64,000 nucleotides of DNA from Paracamarosporium sp. OC-R06-R3 (taxonomy: Eukaryota; Ascomycota; Dothideomycetes; Pleosporales; Didymosphaeriaceae): assembly GCA_019828545.1 (NCBI GenBank), contig JACVRA010000258.1, positions 248,001-312,000 of the forward strand, written 5' to 3'. Of the stretch, positions 21,494-33,180 are shown piece by piece. The translations under genes and the position numbers were made by a program. Each line of letters opens with the position of its first letter. Positions within the stretch are counted from its first letter, which is position 1. Under the pieces are notes generated by a model. It did no database searches and was not told the origin of the DNA. It was given only the letters and a program-made list of their open reading frames with translations.

Positions 21494-22139
21494 TGGAGAG
21501 GTACGAAGGTAACGACAGTAATAAGGCTGGCGGGGGCGTAGATCAATAATTATAAACTACGCCTCCGTACATACGATACGCATAAATAGCAAAAGCGGAG
21601 TAGCGCAAGTAGTCAAGTCAGACGGTAGGATACAAAACCGATCTATCAACCTGGAACATGTGTTTGCCTTTTTATGGGGGCCGAAACGCGAATTTATGGC
21701 TTTCGGAATAAAAATTAGGACTTGCGATTAGGTTCTGCGAACGGCTTCGTGCATTCAGTGCCATTTGAAGATTGAGTGGTGTTAGTAGGATGTCTAGCTT
21801 GTAAATAACACAACGTGACACCTACACGAGGTGCATAGACATCCGTGCGGAGAAGACGGCGTCCTGCGCCCGTGAAAAAAGCAAGGCTCTAAGGGTTTCA
21901 GCCCCATGTAAGAGAAGCATCTGACTGTAAGCTCTGCTTAGCTATAAAAGACTACAACCTCGCCTTACTTCCTGACAAGGAATACTTGCTGTTACCAGTT
22001 AGTGAATAACATTAGAAAGAAGCAAGATTACTTCTGTAAAGTTTTCTAAGATACAGCAATCTCGGTCACCAAGGCAAAGCAAAATAGCAAAGGCAGGGTG
22101 GATGCATGACACTATAAACGATATGGTATCTGTCCACAC
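21494..22139. other. Upstream region of the surface-protein gene
   Basis: AT-rich intergenic DNA with no supported frame. Contains the promoter of the minus-strand surface protein. Confidence 0.45.
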
Positions 22140-22345
22140 TGCCGACATCGACCTAAGCGCAAAACTCGTTGAGCGCCCATCCACCGCCGCGCGCTACTTA
22201 GAGTCCGAAAAGGCTGTAAACAAGAGTTAGCTCGGCTAGCGCGAGCAGGCCAGAGAAAGAAGCGTCACTCTCATGCGAGAGAGCGATAAGAAGCGCGAAT
22301 AACGCGATAAGGCCGAATTCTTGAAGAAATGCAGGAAATGAACGA
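22140..22345 (+). pseudogene. Decayed charged-protein relic, possibly transposase C-terminus
   Basis: One plus-strand frame reads TADIDLSAKLVERPSTAARY then LESEKAVNKS, followed by a Lys/Arg/Glu-rich stretch interrupted by TAG, TAG, TAA and TGA (REQARERS, RESDKKRE, RDKAEFLKKCRK between stops). Each stop differs from a sense codon (CAG, CAA, CGA) by one C-to-T change, as repeat-induced point mutation produces. The charged helical tail resembles the C-termini of fungal pogo-like transposases, but no catalytic domain is visible, so the identity is tentative. Confidence 0.35.
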
Positions 22346-23590
22346 GACGTATCAGAAGTGCTTGGAATAGACGGGAAATCTGAACGAGTTGAGAAATTAG
22401 AATTGGGCTTGAAGTGTGTGAAGAAGACGTATCGCAACCTGATTCGGAGCAAATACCGAACGATAACATGATTGAGATGAAAAAGATAATTAGAACGACA
22501 GCGTATGGGTATGATATATGTTGACATTAGCTTTGGGCGCTTTCTGGAATTGGTTAGGTCCAGGATATCAACTGGAATGCAGGGGCTTCATACTAGTGTA
22601 TCCTAGATGTTACGAACGTTGGTATGTATCATTTAGCGCAGTATCTCACTGTATTCAATCTTCTATTTCTGATTCGGCAGACCGCGCCACAGTAATACCT
22701 TACGAATAGTACCTTCCCTGTATATTGGTATAGGTAAGAGCCTTGCTCGTCTCCACGGCAATCGCCTACTAGCGTTCTGTGGAGCGTGTATGCCTCCGCT
22801 AATCTTTTAACAGTCTTGATATTGTCCACTCAAAGAAGGGGGGCTGCAGGTACATCTTACGTTGAAGAGGCGACGGTTTAAGCCTAATCTGTGCACGAGA
22901 GAGACCACAGAACCTAATAAGGTATCGATCGTCGAATTACAATCACTTCAGGTGTTGTACGAGGGCGTTATCCGTTGGAGATCGATTCGACGATTATATC
23001 GACGAAATGGTCTGATAACCGGTTTAGCTGATGGACGAATTACCGTATTGGTGCACCGCGCACGTCACATAGCGTTATCTGACCACCTTATCTGACCACC
23101 TTTATACCAAAGACGCGGTCTTAACAAGATAAGCGCAAATGGCTACATTCGCTGCTCGGGTCTCACCACGGCATTGTACTCGCCGACAAGGTTACACAGC
23201 ATCTGTCAAGTACGATTCACCCCACGATGGCCCTGACTAGCGTTGAAGGGGCTATCGCTTCTCAAATTGCGAATATATCTAGTTGGGGGCAGAAAATCTT
23301 GTTGTGTCCTTGCTGCTACAATAGATCGGTCATGGATTGGTTGCTTTACACGTACAGTTGCTGCAGCACAACCCCAGCTGTGATGGACACGAGTTTCGGC
23401 CCTCTGTAAACGAAAGCTGAACACACCCCTTCCTGTAGTTCCGTCTGAGTAATAAGCACTGAGCAGCACCTACACCAAGTTTATAAAGACCGTGAGGCTT
23501 AGAGAAAAATGAAGACCCCGTCGAGTGGCAACCAACACCTCTCCAAAACGAACTTTGCTCCGGAGGTTACACAATACTGTTGAACGAGCC
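22346..23590. other. Gene-poor stretch
   Basis: Lower-GC DNA with short frames lacking domains. A 78-residue basic frame at 22862-23095 is not convincing. The end of the stretch holds the promoter of the next gene. Confidence 0.4.
23075..23100. repeat. Perfect 13-bp tandem duplication
   Basis: TTATCTGACCACC occurs twice head to tail. Each copy contains a GATA motif on the minus strand. Confidence 0.9.
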
Positions 23591-25908
23591 ATGCCTTCAG
23601 TCTTAGGGGTCGACAACCGGCCTGGCATATTCCTGGGTATCTGGATCAATTGGTCTAAAGGCAAGGTCCTCGGCTCAACACTCACAGTCACGCAAACAAA
23701 TGGTGCCCTTCTTGTGGCATTCATTGCGCTCTTCATCACTTTTTCTGGGACGCGCCTCTGGAGAATAAGCTGTTTCTTTTTCCATCGTGGATATTCCACC
23801 TCAGGCCCTCAAGACGGCATCTATCACCAGCGTCAGGCTGTACTCAAGAACTCCGACAATGCTACTGCAGGCCTGATCAGCTGGTACTTGCTTCTCAGAG
23901 CCTGGCGTAAGATTGGTAATCGACCGTATCGAAGGCTGGCACCCGTCGCGATGTTCACAATCATGATGGCTTTGTCAGTGGCTGCAGCGAGTCTTCTCTC
24001 ATCTAGGATTGCCTCGGCCATGGGACAAGAAGTGCTGATACGTGGAGGTTGCGGTGTGAACATTCTGGGTCACTATATCGCCGGGCAGGACAAGAACCCT
24101 GAAGTCGAGACGAGCCCGGAATTTTTCACTGTGCTTCTACCGTTCTTAGCTCGTCGTTTGGTTTCCTTTTCGAATTACGCGCTCAGTTGCTATACAGATA
24201 ACAGTAATCCTCGCGGTTGCAACACCTTCGTTAAAAGCCGCCTACCTTCTACATCCAACCGCAGTGCCAGTTGCCCCTTCCAGGAGGACATATGTCGCCT
24301 TGCCAACGGGAATCTTCTTTTAGACACGGGGTATCTGAACAGTCATTTCGATATGGGGTTTAACGCTCCCGCTGATGAACGATTCCTATATCGGCGAACG
24401 ACTCATTGCGCACCATTAATCATCGAAGGCTACAAAAGCTTCAGAAACTCATCAAACTCTGGGGCGAGGGTTCCCTACTTGCAGTACTCATATGGTGGAT
24501 TAATATCATCACCCGATACTCAAGGGAACATCACTTACTTGTATCCGCAAACGTCAGTCGGAGACATGTTCGGCAAGAACAAGTCAAGAACAAATATTGC
24601 AGAATACACGTTAGGGTATGTCATCGATGCATACAGCCTCCAGACAAATCCTGAGCTGACTACCGCAGATATACGTACGCTAACGTGATCAATGGCTCTC
24701 TTGCACATAACAGTGCATTCACTCCCATCGACGCGTTATACAGGAGCGATGCCGACGTCTCGATCTTCTTTCTGTCTAGCAATCAGATTATCAGCCCTGT
24801 GGAGATCAACGACCCCTGGTATTCTGCGCATCAAGAAATTCCAGGCTTTCGTCGCAACTGGGCAGGATGGCATAATTTGACACTCGGGGGCTACTTTGCA
24901 GACGAACCTGCTGCTGTCCTTGGCTGTGCAAAACAATACCAGATTTGCTATCCGGATAAATCAGGCAAGCCATCACAATGTTCTCGGCTTGGTGGCAAGC
25001 AAGAGCTCTATTGGCTCCTTACAAGTCTGACGCAGCGCGATGAACTGCTTAATCGGACGCGGTGGTCCATCATGTCGGCGCTGACGGGTAACGAGCTGGA
25101 TGCGTTTGTACAGACATTAGGAGCTGGATCCTTAGCTTCTAAGTATAGTCTCGTCAGTGGCACGCAAGGACCGCTTCCAGATAACCAGTGGCAATTGGAC
25201 GTAGAGCAGTGGCACGCTGCAACAATGGTAGCTATACAAGGTAGCGCTGTCGATGCCGCGTCCGGGCCCAGTGACCCCGAGATGAAAAAGTTTTGGCCTG
25301 CTCCTTCGAATGACCAGGAGAGGTCTATCTGTAACAATCAGGTCAGTGAAGTTTGAATCCCATAATTTCGAGATTCCAAGCTTAAAGCTAAACATTAACA
25401 GAAAGTTCTCTCAGACGCACACATGAATTTCAGCGTCTTCGGCTTGGCTTTAACATTCGCTGTCGGCGGTCTCGTAATCACCATCTCTTTTATTCCGGAA
25501 CGACTCATCGGCCTTTTGCGAAAGCGCCGCGATCGCGCCACGTACACGCGCTTGGAATGGTGCGCTAATGATACTCTTCAGCTGCAGCGTCTCGCTCATG
25601 AAGGGAAAGGGTGTGGGACGTGGAGCACGTGCACACGGAGTGTGCCTACTACGTGTAAAGATGAAACCCTTGCTCTTTTGGACGTCACGGATGTGGATCA
25701 TCCTATTCTGCAAAATGGCTCGCCAGGAGCAGTTGCAGGGACAGTTGGCAGCGCCGGTAGTAAAGAACAGGTCAAAACGAGTGAGGTTGAGCATATAGAA
25801 GAGGTTGGAGGAGGGACGAATGAAGATCGCGCGGACACTGGGGTAGAGGGCGAAGTCGCCCAAACAACTATTAGAAACGAGCAAGGAAATCGTGTAGAAG
25901 AAGTGTAG
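23591..25908 (+). CDS. Large multi-segment membrane protein of unknown function
   Basis: Three exons: 23591-24615, 24669-25341, 25402-25908 (GTATGT..CAG 53 nt; GTCAGT..CAG 60 nt); 734 residues. Splicing the first intron joins IAEYTLG to YTYANVINGSL and removes a stop. Hydrophobic segments lie near residues 33-55 (GALLVAFIALFITFSG), 115-145 (LAPVAMFTIMMALSVAAASL) and, in the last exon, near 575 (FSVFGLALTFAVGGLVITIS). Between them is a long Cys-containing, N-glycosylation-site-rich region (CYTDNSNPRGCNTF, CPFQEDICRLANGN), presumably luminal or extracellular. The C-terminal 140 residues are hydrophilic. The layout is common to uncharacterised ascomycete membrane proteins; I know no function. 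An in-frame GTG upstream could extend the frame, but 23591 is the first ATG. Confidence 0.75.
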
Positions 25909-26091
25909 GATTGGGTTGATTACTCAATTCTCTGTCAACAAGAAGTGGCTGATGACGACAACATATGGTAAGGGCAGTTGGAAACCACTTTGTGCACGTG
26001 AAAGACATGTTAGAAAATAAAATCGCACATAATACCACGCTGCTGAAATTTCAGGTACATCCAGCGACACAGACTCTTCACTAGGCGTCTC

Positions 26092-28572
26092 TTAGTTCTT
26101 TGCCTTCTCATCCACCGACTCGGTGGGCGGTGACTCTGGTCCTTCTCCTTCCGTGATCGCAGGTTTCGGTCTTCCCTTCCCAGTAAGATCTCTGTAGATG
26201 GCCTTGAACGTCCTTGCACTCGTCTTCCTTCCCTCCCACAGCGGATACAACCCAACACAGAAAGAGCTGCAGAACATCCAGAGAATACCGACGACGACCC
26301 ATCCGGTAAAGAACTTCTTGCTGAAGATGTAGCCCGTACCATACATGGGCATGGGCCAGAGCACCAGAAACGCGAGCGTCATAAAGACAGTCATCCAGCG
26401 CGCGATCTTCGAGGCTTTGAGAAGCTTGGCCTGCTCTTCTTCTTCCTCAGTGGAGGTGTGTAGGCGCTCACCTGGAACGAGTTCCAAATCGAGGTGGGCG
26501 GCAGTTGCGAGGTCGTGGTCATCGCCTCTGCGGATGGCTTTCATCGATACCCAGTCGTAGTTTTGAGGTCCGAACGCATAAGTCAAGACCGGAACAAAAA
26601 CGACGGGAGAAAGCAGCGCAACAACGTTGCCTGCCAGCATGGGGTTGTTGGCCCCCGTCGTGGCTACAGTGAGCTCACCACCTTCTTTCTGGGCGGTCAC
26701 GAGCCACGCGATGAGCGAGCATGCGAAACCCAGAGGTGGTGAAAATGTCGCGGCGTACCAGTTTTGCTTGCTCCACATCAGAGTTAGTGTGGCGGGGAGA
26801 ACGGCGGAAGAGATGATGACACCCATCAAGAGGTAGAGGTAGCCCATGGAAATGCCAATGTAATAAAGACCAGTGGACCAAGCAGCCATGGCAACAGCAA
26901 ACGCAACGACCATGATGTGGGACATGTAGATGAGTTGTTTTCCGGTGGCCCGAGGATTGATGTATGTCTGGTAGAAGTCGTAGGTCCAGATACTTGACAC
27001 GGCAATCAGCTCAGCAGACATGGCAGATGTGACAGCCATGAAAACCAGGAGAAGAGTCGCGGCTGCGCCACCGCTGCCCAGCATGGCGACAGCAGCGTTG
27101 GGTAGTACGAGACCCGCAGAAACATCGGCAGCGGGAAGACGGTCGGGATAGGTCGGGAAAACGGGATTGCTCTCCAAAGCAAGAGCAGCAAGGCCCATGG
27201 TAGTAGCAGCTAACCATGGGATGGCGAACCAGGAGAGACCACCCATGATATATCCAGGCAGAGCATCGACAGGACTGGCGGCGATAGCTTTGTTATAATA
27301 TCCATTATCACAGAAGACGGTCCCAAAGTTGCCCACAATATTGATGACGAAGAAAATGGCACCTTCCTTAGAGCGCATCGTAAGATACGAGCCTCCAGCG
27401 TTGCCTACAACATGTTAGTCGGTGGAATTTACGAAGGTTTTAAGTGAGTTTACCTTCAACGGGATGCTTCTTGGCTGCTTCGACGAGCAAATCAAATACT
27501 TTGGAAGGACTCCCAAGGTTGGCATTGGTAGCATAGGCAGTGAACGCGAACATGAGGAGGATTATTAAAATGACGAGCGTATGCGCGTAATCGGTAAGGA
27601 AGGTTGCTTTGATACCGCCAAACATGGTGTAGAGCACGACACCAACAGGAAGAAGGAAGCAAGCAGCAGCGGTAGGCATACCGGTAAGCTAGTCTAGTCA
27701 GCATTTTGACGATACTCGTAAACCATGACTTGTATTGCATGGGATTTGAATGAAGTTGTAGAATCACTGACCGTCGTTACGACTGCAGAGCCTCCGGTGA
27801 GCAGCATAGATGTGACCAAGATATTGGTGAACAGCCCAAAAACCATGAACACAATATGCGTAACCGGCCCATAGCGCGCTCGGATGACCTCGAGGAAGGT
27901 ATGTGCGTTGGGTGCTCTTCGCTTCAACTCGATTGCGATGGTCGCAAAGAGAATAATTTGCACGGTCGCACCGGATGCGTACCAGAACGGACCTGAAACT
28001 CCGTAGTTGTACGCCACAGCACTACTCTGAAGTAGGGTCGCGGCCCAAGTCCAGGAAGAAACGACAGCGGAGGCAACAAGGCCGGATTTGACGGTGCGTC
28101 CAGCAGTGCTGAACATTTCCGATGTCTGCAACTCATAGTTGTATCTGTGCCATGTCAGAAATTGCGCAATCCCACATATGTGTTACTAGGATATGTCTGG
28201 TTTGGAACATAACAGTGCAGCGAGATTAGGAGGTGTTTCTAGGTTTCCGGTGCTTTAAACAGGTTACAACATTTATGCTATTTGGTCGTGTGACCAAATG
28301 GGAGCTGTACGACTCTCGCAAGTGTTGTTCGTTTCAAAATTGGATAGAGGTAATATACGATGATGTAAAGCCAGCGCGACAAAGAATTGAGAGGGAATGA
28401 ATATATGAGCGCGTACCGTTTCAGAACAAAAGTTGTAAGTATCATGAAAAAGCTATCACACGTCAGCATTCAAGCTCGAGCTGCTCATGCTCCAATAAAC
28501 TCACGAGAAAGCGAAGCCAAGTCCAATGACGACGCCATATCCGACAGCTTGTGAAAGCGGGGGGTTCGCCAT
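26092..28572 (-). CDS. dur3: Urea active transporter, DUR3-like (SSS family)
   Basis: Five exons, minus strand: 28572-28505, 28452-28417, 28144-27772, 27688-27454, 27404-26092; 674 residues. DUR3 is a plasma-membrane H+/urea (and polyamine) symporter of the sodium:solute symporter family. Evidence: [20 protein letters not shown], then after two tiny-exon joins [20 protein letters not shown], the DUR3 'SEEF.TAGR.VK.GL' region, and [20 protein letters not shown] followed by [10 protein letters not shown], the hallmark of the group. About 14-15 hydrophobic helices are spread along the chain, and the length is normal. The 36-nt second exon is fixed by frame on both sides. Several HGATAR motifs upstream suggest control by an AreA-type GATA factor. 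The next transporter upstream carries nucleosides. Confidence 0.92.
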
Positions 28573-30425
28573 GGTTGCTCGTCTTCAATTGAGACTTCAA
28601 GTAGCTCCAAGCTGGCTCTTGCTGCTGAGGACGGCAGAAATGTGTGCCTTGGCCACGGTTTTATGTCCAGAGGAGTGGCGATTATATATGCTTCCCGCCC
28701 AGAAACCACAAGTATCCCTCCGCGATGCTAAAGTTTAGCGCACCCGCGAACGGAGGCACTGGCGTGAAGCTTGAGGAGATAAAAGAAGTGACGGCCAGCT
28801 CAAGGCGCATAGGTGGCCGGCGCCACAGGTATACTGCCGCACTCGCATGATCGGCGTGCAGCGAATATGACATGAGTTAAGCTATAAAATTCCCCGTATT
28901 GGTCGTGAAGGCCAGTGAGTGGAGCCGTGGGGTAGCTCGCCATGGTTGAAAGAGCAACGATGGGCGGCCCTGGCTGGAAACTGATAAGGAAGCGAGATGT
29001 GGTCGAGATAAGGTGTGCAACCGTGAGCGGGCGCGATTAGTCACGTCACAAGTGCTGCTCGAATTTCATTGTGAGTGTCGAGTCGACGAATAAGTTTTGA
29101 TCTAGGGAAGTCCGTGGAAATTCTTTGTTGGCTGTCCTGGCGTTGCAAGTACTTGTTCACAACTTCAGGCTCGGTGTTGAACGCAAAGAACAGAGAATTC
29201 GGGAGGCAGCTGCATCAACCATGTGGGAGTCGCCTGTCAGTTCAGCCCTAGGAAGAATAGACGGCATATGAAAAGCAAGCAGTACCAGCTTCTCCGTGGA
29301 CGCGGAGGGATTGGTCAAGGTGATCGCATAACGTCTCATGGAGAAGCTAACGGCCGTTGTTCGTTGTTAGTGTGCTATCATTCCTAAGCGTGTGATTGGT
29401 GCATCGAGTACCCCTTATCTACGCCCGGCTATCTGATTTCTACTCTGGTGGGGGATTCAGTTCACAATACTCGATCGCGTTGGTAATTCAACCGTGAAAA
29501 ACGAGTAGGATAAATTCAGCTCTGTGGTGCCGACATCGCTTTCGCTAATAGCATGATAAAATGCACAAGTGCTTGCACAAACCGCAATACGCCATGCATA
29601 CGTAGACGTTTTCAGCGCATCTAGATAGAAGATGCTATGAATGAGTGCAATTATGCAACGACGCATGCTACTATTACGAGTTGTCCTCAGCTACGGAGTA
29701 GTCTCCATAGCGACAACCTGGACAGCTCAAATGCAAGCACTAAGAGTAGCACAACTCCGAGATACCCAATGCGTATATAAAACATGCATTCATATCCATG
29801 TATATATATCGCTGTCTTCGAATCGAGATGATGTTCATACATTAGACATTATCAAGGACATACACCACAACCCACGTCTTCTTACACAATCCTTCAAGCC
29901 CATCCATCTAGACTCCCACACCATAAGCCACAACACCCCCCATTTCTACAATCCAGACCAAAGAAGCAAACACAACTTTCTCCTTCCTCCACCTCTATAC
30001 AGCCCATCTCGACGCCTCAGCCACGAGCTCCCCACACAAAAGTCCCACCCTCACACCACAGCCAATCCTTTCATCCCAACCCTAGCGCCCCTCCCACAGA
30101 AGCACATTGCAACCAACCATCCAATCAAGAGCTCTACGTAGGAGCGGATGCTCCCGACGAGAAAAGCACGTGTGCGTGCCAGTAGCAGTTCGCAAGGCAG
30201 CGCCAAGACAAAACGACATTTTACGCGAAATGGCATAACGCGCTGATGCCGTTATGTAAAAGGGCGCGCGCCAAGCAGGCACGAGGGCGGTCGCATCGAC
30301 GAGATAACTTTACTCGACCTTTTTCTCCTTCTCTTTTACTTCTAATTCTTCGATATTTCGTTTGAATCACTTTCAGCAGCTTTGCATCGAATTGCAACAG
30401 CAACCGCACGTACAATGACTGGTCA
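28573..30425. promoter_or_regulatory. DUR3 upstream region with clustered GATA motifs
   Basis: HGATAR sites (either strand) at 28777-28782, 28982-28987, 29006-29011, 29415-29420 and 29429-29434, that is about 200-860 bases before the DUR3 ATG. GATA factors of the AreA/Nit2 type bind such sites during nitrogen limitation, and paired sites as at 28982/29006 are typical. The rest of the stretch has no supported gene; a CA-rich segment at 29850-30140 gives a spurious open frame. Confidence 0.5.
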
Positions 30426-30632
30426 ATGGCGACGATTGCTACAGAGCGGAAGTTGACGCAAGAGGAAGGAGTCATCACCACATTCACGAGTCCGGCAGGA
30501 GAGAAGATTGAAATGTATTATTCACAGCTGCGACATCTTATAGGGTGGGTATCACTCCGACTGAGCAACTCTAGCCGTTTTTCATCAACATGCAACATGC
30601 AACATCGTCAAATTAGACCAATTAACGCTTAA
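30426..30632 (+). CDS. Doubtful 68-residue ORF
   Basis: A pyrimidine-rich, leader-like stretch (30300-30370) precedes this frame, which begins MATIATERKLTQEEGVITT. Its last four bases overlap the end of the nucleoside-transporter gene. No domain recognised. It could be the first exon of a small gene or chance. Confidence 0.22.
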   Translation: MATIATERKLTQEEGVITTFTSPAGEKIEMYYSQLRHLIGWVSLRLSNSSRFSSTCNMQHRQIRPINA

Positions 30633-32709
30633 GTCGTGGTAGTGTTAGTAGGAGGCGAGAAGAATTGCGCCTGCAAGAGTTAGCTTTGGGTTTACAAGAA
30701 GTGAAGAAGAACTGCTTACCTGGTCCGTAACAACCAAACCGGCAATGCTGGCACTGGTCAAGGTGGAGATGACACCAGAGACCAAAGCGCTGACAGCGAG
30801 ACGCGAAACGTCACCGCTGCGACCTGGGCTGATCTGACTGAGCACACCGATCTGGGTTCCGAGAGAGCCGATGTTACCGAATCCACAGACGGCATACGTA
30901 GCGATAAGTCTGGCGCGGGGCGACAAGTCGGCATAGGCTTTGTCGGTCTGCAAGCTGTTGAAGGCAACGAACTCGTTGGCAATGACCTTGACACCGATCA
31001 AGCGGCCAACAAGGAGAAGCTCTCTGTCGCTGCGAGGCACACCAAGCAAGAATGCAATCGGGTAGCAAACGTAGCCAAGGATGAGCTCGAGAGTAAGGTC
31101 GTAGTCTCCATCGAGGTTGATGTAATGGCCCCACCAGGTCAGCAGACCATCAACAAGATTCAAAAGCGCGATAATGCAGAGAAGCGTGGTGAGAATCATG
31201 CCTGCAATCTTGAGACCCAGCCACGCACCGTTGGCAAAGGCGTGCAGAGCGTTGGCGGCTTTGTGTTCTTCATCGTCAGGAATGACAACGCGTCCAGCAG
31301 TGAGAGTTTCCTCCTCTTCGGGATATCGCAATTTACTGATAGCAAGGGAGGCAGGGATACTCATGACGCAAGACGAGATGAGCGCCTGCGCGTTGATGCC
31401 CATACCGATATATGCGACAAGGACACTACCAGCAATGGTGGCGAAACCCGAGGTCATGACTTGGTGCAATTCTGCCTGGGTCAAGTGTGCGACGAATGGC
31501 CGAATCAACATAGCAGACTCTCCTTGTCCAATGAAAGGTGATGCGGCGGCGACGACGGCCTCGGCACCAGACACACGCATTGACCAGAAGAAGAAGACGG
31601 CAAACTTGCCAATGAACCACTGCACGACGCCCCAGTAGTACAGCAGCTGCACGAAGGCGACGAAGAAGATGATAGCCGGAAGGACGCTGAAAAAGAAGAA
31701 CGTGTTGGCCGCGATATCGTCCGTGGTCAAAAACGCTACACCTTTTTTGGCGAAGCCCAAGAGCTCGCGGGCAAGGGTGGAGATGAAGTTGAAAATATCG
31801 TAACCGGCCTTTGTCCTGAGCACGAAAAGGGCGATGATGAATTGCGTGAGCATGCCGACGATGACGGTATGCCACACAATCTTCTTCTTGTTCCGTGACG
31901 TGATCCAGAAACAGAAGATAAAGACGGCCAAACCAAACAGACTAACGGCACGATTTGCTCGATTGTTGTCTGCGGTTTCTTCGCTTGCAAATGATCCGAC
32001 AAGTATGACAGCGATTGTCAGGGCAGCGCCAGCATAGACACGCATCTTTTCCGGGATCAGCGCGACGAATCGCACACCAGTGTTGTTCCACACAAAGTGC
32101 ATGGGCCGCGTGACGATGGTTATGGGAACATGGAAGAAGATGAGTCGAAGCATGATGGCCAACCAGAGCAGGAATGGAATGATCCAATTCATGTCATGTC
32201 GATGCACCACCACACTGGCGATCCACCAGCTGCTGCGCGTCAGTACCATGTCTTGGGCAACTCCCAGCAAATGACAAAGCGTACCCGGTGAACAACATCC
32301 CAATGAAGATGTGGAAGAAGATGCGGTATCTTCGATACGCGCCAGAAAACCTGTGTCGTTTTGGATCCGCCTCCTCGGCGATGCCATTGTTGTGCGAGTC
32401 CTTTTCCAAGCTGCCTTGCTCAGTCTCGTAGTAGCCGCCGGACTTCTCAATGTCGACGTCTTTTCGCTCAGGGTGGCCGAGACGGTGAAGCGCATCGTCG
32501 TTGGGGTCCTGTGCCGGTATCACGCCGGGCTCGTTGACCGTGGTGCCTTTGGAGTATGCGACCTTCTCATCGTGGGTTTCGACGTGCGCGTGGGCGCCAT
32601 GGTGGAGGTGCTCGTGGTGGTGCTCGTGTGCGATGTTCAGCGCAGGGTCAGGGTTCGGAACCACGCCTGGCATGGGAGAATTGTTGTGCTCGCGCGACAC
32701 GTCGGCCAT
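30629..32709 (-). CDS. Concentrative nucleoside transporter (CNT family)
   Basis: Three exons, minus strand: 32709-32285, 32229-30720, 30670-30629; 658 residues. CNT proteins import nucleosides driven by an H+ or Na+ gradient. After a His/Glu-rich cytosolic N-terminus (about 110 residues, with HEHHHEHLHHGAHAH), hydrophobic helices follow. The family core GQGESAMLIRPFVAHLTQAE then LHQVMTSGFATIAGSVLVAY and IPASLAISKLRYPEEEE is intact. The first intron joins MLFTG to WWIASVVV. The last intron (49 nt) moves the C-terminus to a 14-codon exon (AQFFSPPTNTTTT); read through, a different tail results. Gene order with DUR3 and shared GATA sites suggest nitrogen scavenging from nucleosides. Confidence 0.92.
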
Positions 32710-33180
32710 GTTGACAAGCAGCACAATGGCAGTTCCTCAGAAGCAGTGGAGGACTGGCAGCAGTCCACCGGGACGCCAGACGGAATTTATTTGTGGTGGC
32801 ACTACCCGCTACCAGAGGGCGGGCGGACCACAGCTTCGGCCTAGACGACGCTTCGAACTTCTGTGCGTTGTGGATCCTTGGCCGAGCAATGGCAGCTGCC
32901 TCTTCCAGGTTGGTGGAGACGCCGCGGCAGCAGCGCGATTGGCAGGCCGGCCTTGTCCGCCACTGTTCCCTTCTCACCAAGAGCCCACCGTCTGGCCGCG
33001 CCAACTCGCTCCGCCGCTGACTAGACCCTTATCATGGCGAATGGGGTTGCCCTTCTGATATCGCGACTGGGGTAGCAGATAAGCGCGGCGATTCCGCGCT
33101 ACACAACGCGGGGCTTCGGTTGAGCCTCCTCTTGCGGTTCGCGTGGCGGGCGCCCTGACATTCAATTTTGGTTATCATCG
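32710..33180. promoter_or_regulatory. Nucleoside-transporter promoter with GATA motifs
   Basis: HGATAR motifs at 33029-33034 and 33172-33177 (minus strand) and 33077-33082 (plus strand), about 320-470 bases upstream of the ATG. Consistent with GATA-factor regulation; not tested. Confidence 0.45.

Noticed and set aside
29641..30141. 166-residue plus-strand frame
   Set aside because: Second half is CA-rich low complexity, no domain, and it lies in the probable DUR3 upstream region.
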